64,000 nt of DNA. Origin: Rhodoferax sp. (GTDB lineage: Bacteria > Pseudomonadota > Gammaproteobacteria > Burkholderiales > Burkholderiaceae_C). The stretch is from NCBI RefSeq assembly GCF_010365055.1, contig NZ_JAAFHA010000003.1, positions 37,317 to 101,316 of the forward strand, read 5' to 3'. A program made the translations under genes and the position numbers. The stretch's first letter is position 1; the number at the start of each line of letters is the position of its first letter. Positions 18,273 to 27,924 of this stretch are shown piece after piece. Below the pieces are notes generated by a model. It made no database searches. It was not told where the DNA came from and saw only the letters and a list, made by a program, of their open reading frames with translations.

Positions 18273-18959
18273 TCAGGCATTGCCCAGCAGCCAGTGGTGC
18301 AGATCGCCCACCGAATGGGCAATGAAGCGAGGACGCAAGGCAGCAAACGCCTCAGGCTCATGGGCGCCATAGCTCACCGCCACGCTGGCACAACCGGCGT
18401 TGAGTGCCATTTGCAGATCGTGCGTGGTGTCACCAATCATCAGCGTGCGCTGTGGTGCGACATCAAACTCGCGCATCAGTTCCTGCAACATGCGGGGATC
18501 GGGCTTGCCCGCCGTTTCATCCGCCGTGCGCGATGCATCGAACAAACCCTTGAGTTCTACTGCCTGCAAGGCGTCGTCCAGGCCACGCCGACTCTTGCCG
18601 GTGGCCACCGTCAGCCAGTGCTGGCGCGTCTTCAAATCTGCCAGCAGCGACAACACGCCCTCAAACAAGCTGATGTCACTTTGGCGGGCCAGATAATGGT
18701 GGCGGTAACGCGCGCCCAACTGGGGGTATTTCTCCACCGGCACGTCCGGCGCCGCGTGCGCCAAAGCCTCCATCAAGCCCATGCCGATCACATAGGCCGC
18801 ATCCTTGTCGCTCGGCACCGCGCCGCCCACGTCACGCACGGCGTTTTGAATGCAACGCGTGATGATGGCCGTGGAATCAAACAAGGTGCCGTCCCAGTCG
18901 AAGGCAATCAAATCGAACTGGCGTGCTCTGGATGTCTCAGGATGCAGAAGGTGCGGCAT
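18273..18959 (-). CDS. HAD-family hydrolase, phosphoglycolate-phosphatase-like
   Basis: 228 residues from ATG 18959. HAD motif I is FDWDGTLFDST (nucleophile Asp at about residue 18), motif II is in LTVATGKSRRGLD, and motif IV is MIGDTTHDLQMA. The cap lies between motifs I and II, as in Gph and PpaX-type phosphatases. It overlaps the end of rluC by 23 bases. The substrate (phosphoglycolate, pyrophosphate or another) cannot be read from the sequence. Confidence 0.87.
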   Translation of the reverse strand: MPHLLHPETSRARQFDLIAFDWDGTLFDSTAIITRCIQNAVRDVGGAVPSDKDAAYVIGMGLMEALAHAAPDVPVEKYPQLGARYRHHYLARQSDISLFEGVLSLLADLKTRQHWLTVATGKSRRGLDDALQAVELKGLFDASRTADETAGKPDPRMLQELMREFDVAPQRTLMIGDTTHDLQMALNAGCASVAVSYGAHEPEAFAALRPRFIAHSVGDLHHWLLGNA

Positions 18960-19977
18960 GGTCGGAAAAAGCTTCAAGTTCAGTGGGGAGGGGGGCCAGC
19001 AGTTCCAGTCGCTCACCGCTGGCAGGATGGTTGAACTGCAAGCGCCAGGCATGCAAAAACATGCGTTTGAGGGCGGGCCGTGACCCGGACTGCAATAATT
19101 TTTTGTTCAGGCCAAAGTCGCCATATTTATCATCGCCTGCGATCGGATAGCCCTCGCTGGCAAGATGGACACGGATCTGGTGCGTGCGCCCGGTCTTGAT
19201 CGTGACTTCCAGTAAGGTAAATGCAGTGGCTTTGCTCGCCCGGACTTTCACCAGAGTGACTGACGGCATGCCCTCGGGGTCGTCGCGGGGCACCACCTTG
19301 ACCCGTCGTTCACCCTCGCCAGCACTGCCGTCCTTGGCAGGCAGCAGGTATTTGTAGAGCGGTTTGTCCAAAACCTTCTTGTTGGCAGGCCAGTGCCCGG
19401 CCACCAAGGCCAGATAGGTCTTACCGGTTTCACGCTCGCGAAATTGGCTTTGCAGTTTGGTCAGGGCACTGCGTTTTTTAGCAATCAGCAAAATGCCGCT
19501 GGTGTCGCGGTCCAGTCGGTGCACCAGTTCCAGAAACTTGGCTTGTGGGCGGGCCATGCGCAATTGTTCAATCACGCCGAAGCTCACGCCTGAGCCTCCA
19601 TGCACAGCCACGCCGGCCGGTTTGTCGATCACCAACACATGTTCATCTTCAAACAAAATGGGGAAATCACGCGCCGGCGCGCCACGCGCCATGCCTTGCG
19701 CCATCGCCTCGGCTTTTTCCGCCACCCGCTCGGAAATTCGAACCGGCGGCAGACGCACGGTATCGCCCGTTGCCACCCGCGCATCGGCAGTGGCGCGGCC
19801 TTTGTTCACCCTGACTTCGCCACTGCGAATGATGCGATAGACATGGGTTTTGGGCACCCCCTTCAAGTGGCCCATCAGAAAATTGTCCAGACGCTGCCCG
19901 GCCGAGTCTTCATCGACGCATATCGTTGTCACCTGAGGTTTTGGCGGGGCTGGATTGCCCCCTATAATGTGTTTCAC
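18937..19977 (-). CDS. rluC: 23S rRNA pseudouridine synthase, RluC-like
   Basis: 346 residues: an N-terminal S4 RNA-binding domain (about 22-85, LDNFLMGHLKGVPKTHVYRII) and a RluA-family catalytic domain with the aspartate in HRLDRDTSGILLIAKK (about 145-161) and KTGRTHQIRVHLA near the C terminus. RluC modifies U955, U2504 and U2580 of 23S rRNA in E. coli. In many proteobacteria rluC lies divergent from rne, as here, which supports RluC over RluD. Confidence 0.9.
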   Translation of the reverse strand: MKHIIGGNPAPPKPQVTTICVDEDSAGQRLDNFLMGHLKGVPKTHVYRIIRSGEVRVNKGRATADARVATGDTVRLPPVRISERVAEKAEAMAQGMARGAPARDFPILFEDEHVLVIDKPAGVAVHGGSGVSFGVIEQLRMARPQAKFLELVHRLDRDTSGILLIAKKRSALTKLQSQFRERETGKTYLALVAGHWPANKKVLDKPLYKYLLPAKDGSAGEGERRVKVVPRDDPEGMPSVTLVKVRASKATAFTLLEVTIKTGRTHQIRVHLASEGYPIAGDDKYGDFGLNKKLLQSGSRPALKRMFLHAWRLQFNHPASGERLELLAPLPTELEAFSDHAAPSAS

Positions 19978-20503
19978 TAGCGAAGAGCTGTAAGTGGTTG
20001 ATTTAACGAGAAGTTAATTCAAGTTGTGGACGGAGTTTAGTTCACCAGCACGGAGCAGCCCCGCCAGAAGGTCGATACCGCCGATTGCCCATGCCCGCAA
20101 ACCGCAAGCCAGTTGCTTGCAGTGGCCCGCAAAACAAACGGTCAAGACGACGCTTTGAAACCCTGATACGGAATACCCCAAGATCACAGACAGTTTTGCC
20201 TGTGATCGGAATGAAACGAGATGTTTGTGTTGTTGAGCCTGATTCACCACTGCCTGGGGCGCGTTTGCGCGCCTCGATTTGGCATGAATTGGCCATTAGC
20301 GCCCACAAAATGGGCGCATAGAGCTATTGATTCAGTAGCAAATTCACAACCCTGGCAACCCGTTCCCCTCCACGCGCCTACGCCCGGACTTTTTCTCTAA
20401 GTCCTGGTTCTCCGGCTTTTTCCTCCTCAATTCAAAGCGTCAGTTCCGGTATCAATGGCTCGTCAAGAGCTTATTTGTTATTTGAATTGAAGGAATGCTC
20501 CCC
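19978..20503 (+). promoter_or_regulatory. Divergent rluC/rne intergenic region with structured rne leader
   Basis: 526 bases without a gene. Three strong stems lie in the part upstream of rne: GATCACAG/CTGTGATC (about 20184-20209), GGCGCG/CGCGCC (about 20258-20273) and GCGCCCA/TGGGCGC (20299-20317). A half-copy of the dispersed repeat follows at 20314-20339 and a pyrimidine-rich tract at 20390-20430. Long hairpin-bearing 5' untranslated regions mediate RNase E autoregulation in E. coli; a similar role here is inferred. Confidence 0.5.
20314..20339 (+). repeat. Dispersed repeat copy 5, right half (rne leader)
   Basis: GCGCATAGAGCTATTGATTC then AGTAGC; only the right-hand stem part of the family is present, next to a stem-loop of the rne leader. 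Confidence 0.5.
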
Positions 20504-23452
20504 ATGAAACGGATGCTGATTAACGCCACGCAGGCTGAAGAACGCCGCCTGGCCATTGTCGATGGACAAAAACTCCTTGACTACGAGATTGAAATTGAAG
20601 GCTGCGAACAGCGCAAGGGCAACATCTACAAGGCCATCGTCACCCGCGTTGAGCCCTCCCTCGAAGCCTGTTTTGTCGATTACGGCGAAGACCGCCACGG
20701 CTTTCTGCCGTTCAAGGAAATTTCCCGCCAGTATTTTCAACAAGGCGTGGCTGTCGGCCAGGCCCGCATCCAGGACGCCATCCGTGAAGGCCAGGAACTG
20801 CTGGTGCAAGTGGAAAAGGAAGAACGCGGCAACAAAGGCGCAGCCCTGACAACCTTTGTGTCGCTGGCCGGGCGCTATGTCGTGCTGATGCCCAATAACC
20901 CACGCGGTGGCGGTGTGTCGCGCCGCATTGAAGGCGAAGACCGGGCCGACCTGAAAGAAGCCCTTGATCAGCTTGAATACCCCAATGGGATGAGCATCAT
21001 TGCCCGCACCGCCGGCATAGGCCGCAGTGCACCCGAGTTGCAATGGGACCTGAACTACCTGCTCAAATTGTGGACTGCCATTGACGGCGCATCCAAGGGT
21101 GCCAAGGGCGCCTTCCTGATTTACCAGGAATCGTCCTTGGTGATTAGGGCCATTCGCGATTACTTCAACAACGACATCGGCGACATCCTGATCGACACCG
21201 ATGACGTGTTTGACCAGGCCCAGCAATTCATGGCCCACGTGATGCCCGAGCACGCCGACCGCGTCAAGCGCTACCGCGACGATGCACCGCTGTTCAGCCG
21301 TTTCCAGATCGAGCATCAGATCGAATCGGCCTACGCCCGCACCGTGCAATTGCCCAGCGGCGGCGCGATTGTGATTGACCACACCGAAGCGCTGGTGTCG
21401 GTGGACGTGAACTCGGCCCGCGCCATCAAGGGCAGTGACATCGAAGAAACTGCGACCCGCACCAACCTGGAAGCGGCTGAAGAAGTGGCGCGCCAGATGC
21501 GCCTGCGCGACCTGGGCGGCCTGATCGTGATCGACTTTATCGACATGGAAGAAAGCCGCAACCGCCGCGACGTCGAAACCCGCCTGCGCGACTCGCTGCG
21601 GCAAGACCGCGCCCGCGTGCAATTTGCCACCATCAGCAAATTTGGCCTGATGGAAATGAGCCGCCAGCGCCTGCGTCCCGCTTTGTCAGAAGGCGCCTCC
21701 ATTCCCTGCCCGCGTTGCGGCGGTTCCGGCCACATCCGTGACACGGAATCGAGTGCTTTGCAGATCCTGCGCATCATCCAGGAAGAGTCGCTCAAAGACA
21801 ACACAGCCTCGGTACTGTGCCAGGTGCCAGTTGACGTTGCCTCCTTCTTGCTCAATGAAAAGCGGGCCGAAATTACAAAAATCGAACTCAAGCAGCGCAT
21901 CAATGTGCTGATGGTGCCCAACAAAAACCTGGAAACCCCCAATTACAAGCTCGAGCGCCTCAAGCATGATGACCCGCGCCTGGACAACATCGAATCGAGC
22001 TACAAGATGGCCGATCAGATGGAAGACGCCACGGCAGTGACGCGTCGCTCACAAGAGCCCACCAACAAGCAGACGCCGATCATCAAGGGCGTCTTGCCCG
22101 ATGCACCGGCGCCTGCGGCCATTCCAAAGCCCGAGCCCGTCAAGCCGGCCGTCGCCGCGCACACCGCGCCCCGGCACGTGCCTGCGGCCCCGGCGGCGCC
22201 GGTCGAGAGTGGATTCTTTGCCTGGCTCAAGCGACTGTTTGCGCCTGAAGCCGCACCCGCAGTGCAAGCGCAGCCCAAGGTGGACGCCGGGCAAGCCAGC
22301 AAGCAAGAGGAACGCCCCAGCCGTGACGGTGCCCGTCGCGAAGAAGGTCGTGGCGGCCGGGGTGGGCGCGGTGGTCGTGGCGAAGGTCGGGCTGACGGTC
22401 GTGGCGCCAAAGGTGGCCGCGGCGAGCGCCCCGCCTCCGGCCTGCGTGAGCGCTTCGACGGCGAAGGCCGCCCCGGCGCGATGGATGCCGGCGCTGCGCC
22501 AATGCAGGCGCCTCAGATCAGGCCTTCACAGGGAGCCCCCGGAGCAGAACCCGGCCAAGAGCGCCCGCCGCGCAATTCAGAGCGTGGCGGCCGTGGTGGC
22601 CGCGGCGGTCGCAACCGCGGCGAGCGAGTCGAGGGCGTCGAGTCGACCGGCCCCGCAGAACGCGATGAGCTTCGGCCCGACCTGCGCAATGAGCGCCGTC
22701 CCGAACGCAGCCGCCGGCCTGACGCAAGCGCAGCCAGTGCGCCCGCTGACGCGGTCAATCAGGATGTCAACCGCGCCGATGCCGCCGCCTTGCCGCAAGC
22801 GCAGGTTGTGGACCTTGAGGCTGGTTTTCTTGCCGATCAAGCGGCCGAGCGCGCCGAAGGTTCTGCAACGCGTGAGAAGCGCAGCCGTGACCGTTATGGC
22901 CGCGATCGCGCCCCTCGCGCTGAACGACCCGAGCAAGGCGAGCGTCAAGACCAAGCGATGCGTGACAACCAGGCTGTGCCAGAGGCTCTAACAGAAGAAC
23001 CCCGCAGGTCCTACTTCACGGCCAGCACCGAAGCCATCGGAGCCTCCACAGCACCAGTCGCTGCTGCCACAACGCTGGCTGCCGCGCCGGCCGCAGTGTC
23101 TGTGGCCGTGACCGCAGCCGAGACGGTCGCTGTGCCGGTGGTTGCAACCCCCGTGGCAGCACCCGTCGCACCGGTAGCGGCAGCAGTAGCCATGCCCGCG
23201 CTTGAACAGTTTGAGCTACCGTTGGGCGAGTTGGTTCAGGTCGCACAGAGTTCTGGCCTGAATTGGGTCAACTCGAACCCTGACAAGATAGCAGCGGTTC
23301 AAGCGGCTATTGCAGCCGAGCCCAAGCCGATTCACGTGCCCCGTGAACGCCCTGCCGTGGTGCGAATCGAAGGTGAGCCGCTGGTTTTGGTGGAGACCAA
23401 GCGTGATTTACGCAGCATGACACTGCCCTTTGAAGAAAAGGAACCGCAGTAA
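20504..23452 (+). CDS. rne: Ribonuclease E
   Basis: Endoribonuclease central to mRNA decay and rRNA/tRNA processing. It has 982 residues from ATG 20504 (AAGGA nine bases upstream). The catalytic half includes the S1 domain (about 36-120), the DNase I-like site with D301 (SVDVNSA) and D344 (IVIDFID), and the zinc link C402-P-R-C405. The C-terminal half (about 510-982) is low-complexity: Pro/Ala-rich, then RGG-type repeats (about 605-640 and 690-710), an acidic/basic stretch, an Ala/Val-rich segment (845-905), and a terminal motif [15 protein letters not shown]. The tail is the expected scaffold for degradosome partners. Confidence 0.96.
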   Translation: MKRMLINATQAEERRLAIVDGQKLLDYEIEIEGCEQRKGNIYKAIVTRVEPSLEACFVDYGEDRHGFLPFKEISRQYFQQGVAVGQARIQDAIREGQELLVQVEKEERGNKGAALTTFVSLAGRYVVLMPNNPRGGGVSRRIEGEDRADLKEALDQLEYPNGMSIIARTAGIGRSAPELQWDLNYLLKLWTAIDGASKGAKGAFLIYQESSLVIRAIRDYFNNDIGDILIDTDDVFDQAQQFMAHVMPEHADRVKRYRDDAPLFSRFQIEHQIESAYARTVQLPSGGAIVIDHTEALVSVDVNSARAIKGSDIEETATRTNLEAAEEVARQMRLRDLGGLIVIDFIDMEESRNRRDVETRLRDSLRQDRARVQFATISKFGLMEMSRQRLRPALSEGASIPCPRCGGSGHIRDTESSALQILRIIQEESLKDNTASVLCQVPVDVASFLLNEKRAEITKIELKQRINVLMVPNKNLETPNYKLERLKHDDPRLDNIESSYKMADQMEDATAVTRRSQEPTNKQTPIIKGVLPDAPAPAAIPKPEPVKPAVAAHTAPRHVPAAPAAPVESGFFAWLKRLFAPEAAPAVQAQPKVDAGQASKQEERPSRDGARREEGRGGRGGRGGRGEGRADGRGAKGGRGERPASGLRERFDGEGRPGAMDAGAAPMQAPQIRPSQGAPGAEPGQERPPRNSERGGRGGRGGRNRGERVEGVESTGPAERDELRPDLRNERRPERSRRPDASAASAPADAVNQDVNRADAAALPQAQVVDLEAGFLADQAAERAEGSATREKRSRDRYGRDRAPRAERPEQGERQDQAMRDNQAVPEALTEEPRRSYFTASTEAIGASTAPVAAATTLAAAPAAVSVAVTAAETVAVPVVATPVAAPVAPVAAAVAMPALEQFELPLGELVQVAQSSGLNWVNSNPDKIAAVQAAIAAEPKPIHVPRERPAVVRIEGEPLVLVETKRDLRSMTLPFEEKEPQ

Positions 23453-23460
23453 ACTGATTT

Positions 23461-23512
23461 GCTGCCCCAAAGGGCAGCCACAAAAAAGGGCACGTCAAGT
23501 GCCCTTTTTTTT
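23461..23512. terminator. Bidirectional terminator between rne and the GGDEF gene
   Basis: AAAAAAGGGCAC (23482-23493), a five-base loop and GTGCCCTTTTTT (23499-23510) give a stem with A and T tracts on both sides, so it can end transcription from both convergent genes. A second stem, GCTGCCC/GGGCAGC, lies at 23461-23478, directly after the rne stop. Confidence 0.9.
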
Positions 23513-23526
23513 ATACCTGCGCTCGC

Positions 23527-24600
23527 TCAAGAAATATCGACGGCCCCCACCTTGGGCGCATCCCCAAAAAAGCCCCGACGCACCAAGCCAAGGTGACTGC
23601 AAACTTTGTTGCGACCGCTTCGCTGCGCAAAATCAACGGCGAGCTCGGTTTTCTCCAGCGCACTGCTGGGTGAATCATCGGCCAGCACACTGGTAAAGCC
23701 GCAACTCACCGTCACCCGGCCGACTTTCGGGAAACTGAATTTTTCAACATTGGCCCGAAAACGCTCAAAGGCGGCCAGCACTAGCGCCTCGTCCGGGCAA
23801 TGCATCAAGACGCCAAAATGCTCGCCGCCAAAGCGGTAACTGCGGTCGTAAGTCCGCAACGTGTTATTCATCACGCGCGCCACCAGCAGCAGCACTTCTT
23901 CGGCGATCGGGTGCCCGTGCTTCTCACTGATCAGCGCAAAGTTATCCACGATGGCTGAGCCGAGCCAATAATTGGCCGGCACCCGATGGCGACGTTCCTG
24001 ATCCAGTGCTTTGGGCGAGCCTGCCATATGGGCCTCACCCGTGAGCCCATCAAGCTCTTCCAGCACCGCGCTGTAAAACGCGTCATCAAGCGATTTACGA
24101 TTGAGCAGGCCGGTCAGGGCATCGCGGTCGCTGTATTCCAGCAAGGAGTACATGTTGCGGTAAATTCGGCGCAATTGCTCGACCATCAGAAGATGCTCTG
24201 CGGTCAAGGTCGAATCTGAATGGAGTTCGATCACGCCTGCGTCATCTTTGCGTGAATCTGAAAACAGCGGGAGCATGTAAATGCGAGGACCCTCGTCCCC
24301 AGCCCAGGCAATTTCGACCATTTCACGCCCCAGCAGACACTTCAGGCGGTCGGTTGCGTCGCTCAGATTTGCCAGGGTCAAGAAGTCAACCCGCATCGGA
24401 TCGACGATCTTGCCGCCGCCCTTGGCATCGAGCCGCGCCACCTCCAGCCATCGCTGTTCACCCTCCTCACTCATCACGCGTGCAATGACGATGCGCTGAA
24501 TCGGCAGCAGATCAATCAGCGCCTTGGAGAGCGTGAGTTCCAGTAAATCCCGATCCCGGTGGTCGGTCAGTTTGAGGATATGTTCGATCAAGGTACTCAT
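23527..24600 (-). CDS. Degenerate GGDEF-domain protein
   Basis: 357 residues from ATG 24600. The N-terminal part (about 1-165) looks like a soluble GAF-type sensor with no membrane segment. The C-terminal GGDEF fold is recognisable (SDRDALTGLLNRKSLDDAF, about 176-194), but the signature reads GGEHF instead of GG(D/E)EF and the metal-site strand reads SAIVDNFALISEKHG. The fourth signature residue, normally catalytic Glu, is His. The protein is probably not an active diguanylate cyclase and may be a c-di-GMP/GTP sensor or protein partner. It follows hemY by 34 bases and is likely co-transcribed with the hem genes. Confidence 0.85.
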   Translation of the reverse strand: MSTLIEHILKLTDHRDRDLLELTLSKALIDLLPIQRIVIARVMSEEGEQRWLEVARLDAKGGGKIVDPMRVDFLTLANLSDATDRLKCLLGREMVEIAWAGDEGPRIYMLPLFSDSRKDDAGVIELHSDSTLTAEHLLMVEQLRRIYRNMYSLLEYSDRDALTGLLNRKSLDDAFYSAVLEELDGLTGEAHMAGSPKALDQERRHRVPANYWLGSAIVDNFALISEKHGHPIAEEVLLLVARVMNNTLRTYDRSYRFGGEHFGVLMHCPDEALVLAAFERFRANVEKFSFPKVGRVTVSCGFTSVLADDSPSSALEKTELAVDFAQRSGRNKVCSHLGLVRRGFFGDAPKVGAVDIS

Positions 24601-24634
24601 AGGCTTCGCATAATAGTCCCGAACACCGAGGCGG

Positions 24635-25924
24635 TCACGCGCTAGTGGTGATCTTGGCCGCGTTTTTCCAGGCTTGCGTGGCCGCCACAACGTCGCCCCG
24701 GCGATCGGCCAACTCGGCCAGCGCGGCCCAGGCATTTCTCTCCAGGCTGACGTCCTGCAGCCTGGGCAGTGACTGTTGCAGCAACTGCTGGGCTTTGCCC
24801 CACAACTGCAGTCGCATGCAGGTGATACCGGCGAGATACTGCAAGCTTGAGTCGGCTGGATTGGCCATTTGCGCCCGCTCAATGCGTGTCAACCAGGTCG
24901 CTTCGGGTGTGCCAGTGGCCATGGCAAAGCTGCTCTCCAGTGCCCGAATAAGACTGATACGCTGCGCGTCCGTCAAGGCCCCCGGCTGCGCCAGCATGCG
25001 CTCCCAGACCGGCAGCAGCCAGTGGCGCGCCAGTTCAATATCGCCACCCACTTTCAGCAGGCGGCTACTGGCTTCAATGGCAACCTCGGGCATCAGACGC
25101 TCTGCCTCGTCGAGTTGACCCCACACCGTTTGCAGCTGGTCCGGGTCATAGGCGGTCAGCACCAGGTCAAGCGCCAGGCTGCGCAAGATTCCAGGCGCCG
25201 CCACTTCGGAAAAGGCACGGTGTTTGGCCAACAAGCGGGCCGTTTCCAGGGCCATCTGCGTCTGGTGTGCCATGCGTGCGGCCTGCAGCCGCAAACGCAA
25301 GGCCAGGGTGCGCCGGGACGCGCCTTGCGGTAGTTCATTCAGCCATTGCAACGCGCCTTGCGCATCGTGGTCTTCCAGCGACCAACGCGCCGCCCGCAAC
25401 TGCACCCCTTCACAGGTCTCCTGGGCATCGTGCCTGGACGCCTGTTCCAACGACTGGCGCAAATGATCCTCGCGCGCCACCTTGTCCTGTAGCGACTGGG
25501 CGCTCTCGGCTGCCAGCAAGTGCGACAGCGCGCGCAGGCGCGCAGAATAGACCAGTGTTTCACCGCTGCGGGCCATGGCACTCTCCCGCGCCAGCACCAC
25601 CTCAGCGGCCTTTCTGGCGCGAATAAAGCGCCCCGCCATCATGTGCGACAGAGCGTCCAGCAAAGCGACGTGCATGGCGCGCTCCTGGTGCTGGATGCGC
25701 CAGCTGCGCGCATGGCCCGGCATGGCAAACAAGGCGGCCAGTGCACGCAAGGCCACATGCAGGACCAAAACGAACAAGGCCAACAACAGCACCACCAGAT
25801 TGAGCGACAGATCCACCCGGTAAGGCGGCCAGAACACGGTGATCGTGCCCTGGTTATTGCCCGCAAACAACGCGATGGCTACCGCCACACCAAATAAGCC
25901 TAAAAACCAAAGGGCCGCCCGCAT
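24635..25924 (-). CDS. hemY: HemY tetratricopeptide membrane protein
   Basis: 429 residues. Two N-terminal transmembrane segments (about 3-22 and 40-64) flank NNQGTITVFWPPYRVDLS, the hallmark of the HemY N-terminal family; TPR-like helices fill the rest. This is the proteobacterial HemY of the hemCDXY operon, not the Bacillus protoporphyrinogen oxidase of the same name. Its role in haem synthesis is undefined. It starts eight bases after hemX. Confidence 0.9.
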   Translation of the reverse strand: MRAALWFLGLFGVAVAIALFAGNNQGTITVFWPPYRVDLSLNLVVLLLALFVLVLHVALRALAALFAMPGHARSWRIQHQERAMHVALLDALSHMMAGRFIRARKAAEVVLARESAMARSGETLVYSARLRALSHLLAAESAQSLQDKVAREDHLRQSLEQASRHDAQETCEGVQLRAARWSLEDHDAQGALQWLNELPQGASRRTLALRLRLQAARMAHQTQMALETARLLAKHRAFSEVAAPGILRSLALDLVLTAYDPDQLQTVWGQLDEAERLMPEVAIEASSRLLKVGGDIELARHWLLPVWERMLAQPGALTDAQRISLIRALESSFAMATGTPEATWLTRIERAQMANPADSSLQYLAGITCMRLQLWGKAQQLLQQSLPRLQDVSLERNAWAALAELADRRGDVVAATQAWKNAAKITTSA

Positions 25925-25932
25925 AGGTAGAT

Positions 25933-27036
25933 CTACCTTCCGGCCGCCGCAGTGGCGAGGGCGGCGAGCGTTTCATCCACTTGCGGCAGTTGCAGCGTTT
26001 TCATTTGACTTTGTACCTGCTGCAACAGGTCCACCGCCAACTGCGTCTTGCGCGCCGTCGGGTTGAAATATTTGTTGAGCGTCAGGTGAGCCGCGGCCAA
26101 ATCCGCCCGGGCTGAATCGATCTGCCGCGCCAACAGTCCGAGGCGAGCGTTGAGCAACTTCAGTTTCAGGTTTTCCCGCACAAAGAACGACTGTTCCGGC
26201 GACAGCAGGGCTGCTTCGGGCTGTTCAATGCGGCTGAGCCGCACCAGGCTGCGTGCCTCTGCCAGTACCACCTGCAAACTGCGCTGCCACCAAGTGGGCA
26301 GGGTTTCCTGACTCTGGCGCTTGATGGAGCCGGTGGCCGAAACCGGCGCTACTGCATTGGCCAGCACCAACTCATCGGCCAGGCGCGCCAGGTCATCGAG
26401 TTTCATCAGCAAACCAGGCGTGTCGCTCACCACCGCCGCCTTGATGCGGTCAATGTCACGCCGGATCGCACGCTGCAAGGAAGTGAGCCGCGGTTGGGCC
26501 GCTCTCGAAACGCGTTGATCGGCCGTTTTCAAGGCCGCCAGCAAGGGCTCCACGCTGCCGGTAAGCTGGGCCTGCTGCTGTGCAAGGCGAATGGCTGATT
26601 CAATGTCCACCACCAGATTTTCATCGCGCGAGCGCGACAGGCTCTGCATCAACTCTTCCAGCTGGGAGCGCTGCAGCGTGATCTCGCTCAAGCGCGCGTC
26701 AAAGACGGCCACCCGCGCCGCCGACTCGCGGGCCAACTCCTGCGCCAGTTTGGCCGTGGAGCGAGCCTCCAGTGACTGGGCGCTGGCATCGGCACTCTGG
26801 CGTGCCAGCTGTTCCTGCATGGAGGACAGCTTTTGCCATGACAAACCGCTCAGCAACAAGGCCAGCATCGCGGCGGCCGCAATGGCCAGCGCCAACAAGC
26901 GTTGCCAGTGCGGCAGCCCCAGCGGCATGGGCGCGCTGGCTGGCGCCGCTGCCGCACCAGCGACGTCCAGGTCCAGGTTGGCTGCGCCAGGCGTAGGCGT
27001 GTCCGCGTTAGCGTCGGCGTTGGCATCAGAGTTCAT
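25933..27036 (-). CDS. hemX: HemX-like membrane protein
   Basis: 367 residues: a low-complexity N terminus rich in Ala, Asp and Pro, one transmembrane segment about residues 47-64, and a long predicted coiled coil (about 65-160) leading into the HemX-family periplasmic domain (about 190-350). Often annotated as uroporphyrinogen-III C-methyltransferase, but no methyltransferase motifs are present, so that activity should not be assigned. It lies between hemD and hemY in the usual order. Confidence 0.88.
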   Translation of the reverse strand: MNSDANADANADTPTPGAANLDLDVAGAAAAPASAPMPLGLPHWQRLLALAIAAAAMLALLLSGLSWQKLSSMQEQLARQSADASAQSLEARSTAKLAQELARESAARVAVFDARLSEITLQRSQLEELMQSLSRSRDENLVVDIESAIRLAQQQAQLTGSVEPLLAALKTADQRVSRAAQPRLTSLQRAIRRDIDRIKAAVVSDTPGLLMKLDDLARLADELVLANAVAPVSATGSIKRQSQETLPTWWQRSLQVVLAEARSLVRLSRIEQPEAALLSPEQSFFVRENLKLKLLNARLGLLARQIDSARADLAAAHLTLNKYFNPTARKTQLAVDLLQQVQSQMKTLQLPQVDETLAALATAAAGR

Positions 27037-27102
27037 CGCCTGGATTCTAAAGTGTTGGGGTCAGAGCCCGAAACGGGTCAGGGTGCTGAGCGCGTTGGCA
27101 GC

Positions 27103-27924
27103 TCAGGCTGCGGACAGTTGTACCTGCTTGATGCAGGCGATCAACTCAGGGAGCGTCGGGCGCGACTCCTGGACTATGCCAAAACCAGCCTGCTGCGCTG
27201 CCGCGGCAATTCGCGGGTGCGTGGCCACGGCCCGGGCACCCGCCCAGCTCTGCCCCGGCAGGCAGGCGCTCAGGTTGGCAACAGCTTCCGTGCTGCTGAA
27301 CAGCCACACCGAACCATCGGCCGCGGCCCGCAATGCCAACGCGCGCGCCTGGCTGCCGAGTTCGGGCACACCGCGCTGGTAGGCCATGACAAATTCTGCC
27401 CGGCCACCGGCTTGCCTGACTTGGCTGGCGAACCAGTCGCGCCCGGAACCCTGATCTGTCCGCGCTGTGGCGCCGGCTGAGCCCAGAGAATCACCGCCAC
27501 GCACGATCAGCACCCGGTCACCCGGCTGCACCTGCGGGCCCACCACCTGCCACAAGGCTTCGGAATCAAATTGACCGGCATCGACTGGCGGCGCATCCAG
27601 CCGTTCTGGCGCAACACCCTGCCGCAACAGCGCGCGCGTGGTGCCGGGGCCGGTTGCCCATGCTCTTATTTTAATAGCTGAATGCGCAATGAATACGGGG
27701 GCTAGAGCCGGTTTTGATCTAAAAAAATAGTCAACGGCATTGCCACTGACAAACATGACGGCGACATAGTCATCCAGATGTTGCCAGGCCCGAGCCAGAT
27801 CGGCCGTGTCGTCCACCGGTCCCACCTCGATCAGCGGCAACGCGACCGCTGGCAGGCCTTGTGCTGACAAATCAAGTACCCAGCGCTGCGCCTCGCGCTC
27901 GGGGCGGGTCACGATAAGCCGCAT
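27103..27924 (-). CDS. hemD: Uroporphyrinogen-III synthase
   Basis: Closes hydroxymethylbilane into uroporphyrinogen III. It has 273 residues and shows the weakly conserved family pattern: IVTRPEREAQRWVLDL at the start, VMFVSGNAVDYFF, and VWLFSSTEAVANL then AVATHPRIAAAAQQAGFG near the end. Residues about 68-88 (FFRSKPALAPVFIAHSAIKI) are translated from a dispersed-repeat copy (27662-27719) and make the protein longer than typical. The gene starts directly at the hemC stop codon. Confidence 0.93.
   Translation of the reverse strand: MRLIVTRPEREAQRWVLDLSAQGLPAVALPLIEVGPVDDTADLARAWQHLDDYVAVMFVSGNAVDYFFRSKPALAPVFIAHSAIKIRAWATGPGTTRALLRQGVAPERLDAPPVDAGQFDSEALWQVVGPQVQPGDRVLIVRGGDSLGSAGATARTDQGSGRDWFASQVRQAGGRAEFVMAYQRGVPELGSQARALALRAAADGSVWLFSSTEAVANLSACLPGQSWAGARAVATHPRIAAAAQQAGFGIVQESRPTLPELIACIKQVQLSAA
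27662..27719 (-). repeat. Dispersed repeat copy 6 (inside hemD)
   Basis: Reverse sense: TTTTAATAGCTGAATGCGCA, then CGGGGGCTAGAGCCGGTTTT. A near-complete copy. HemD reads it in a frame different from era/rseA. Confidence 0.8.
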
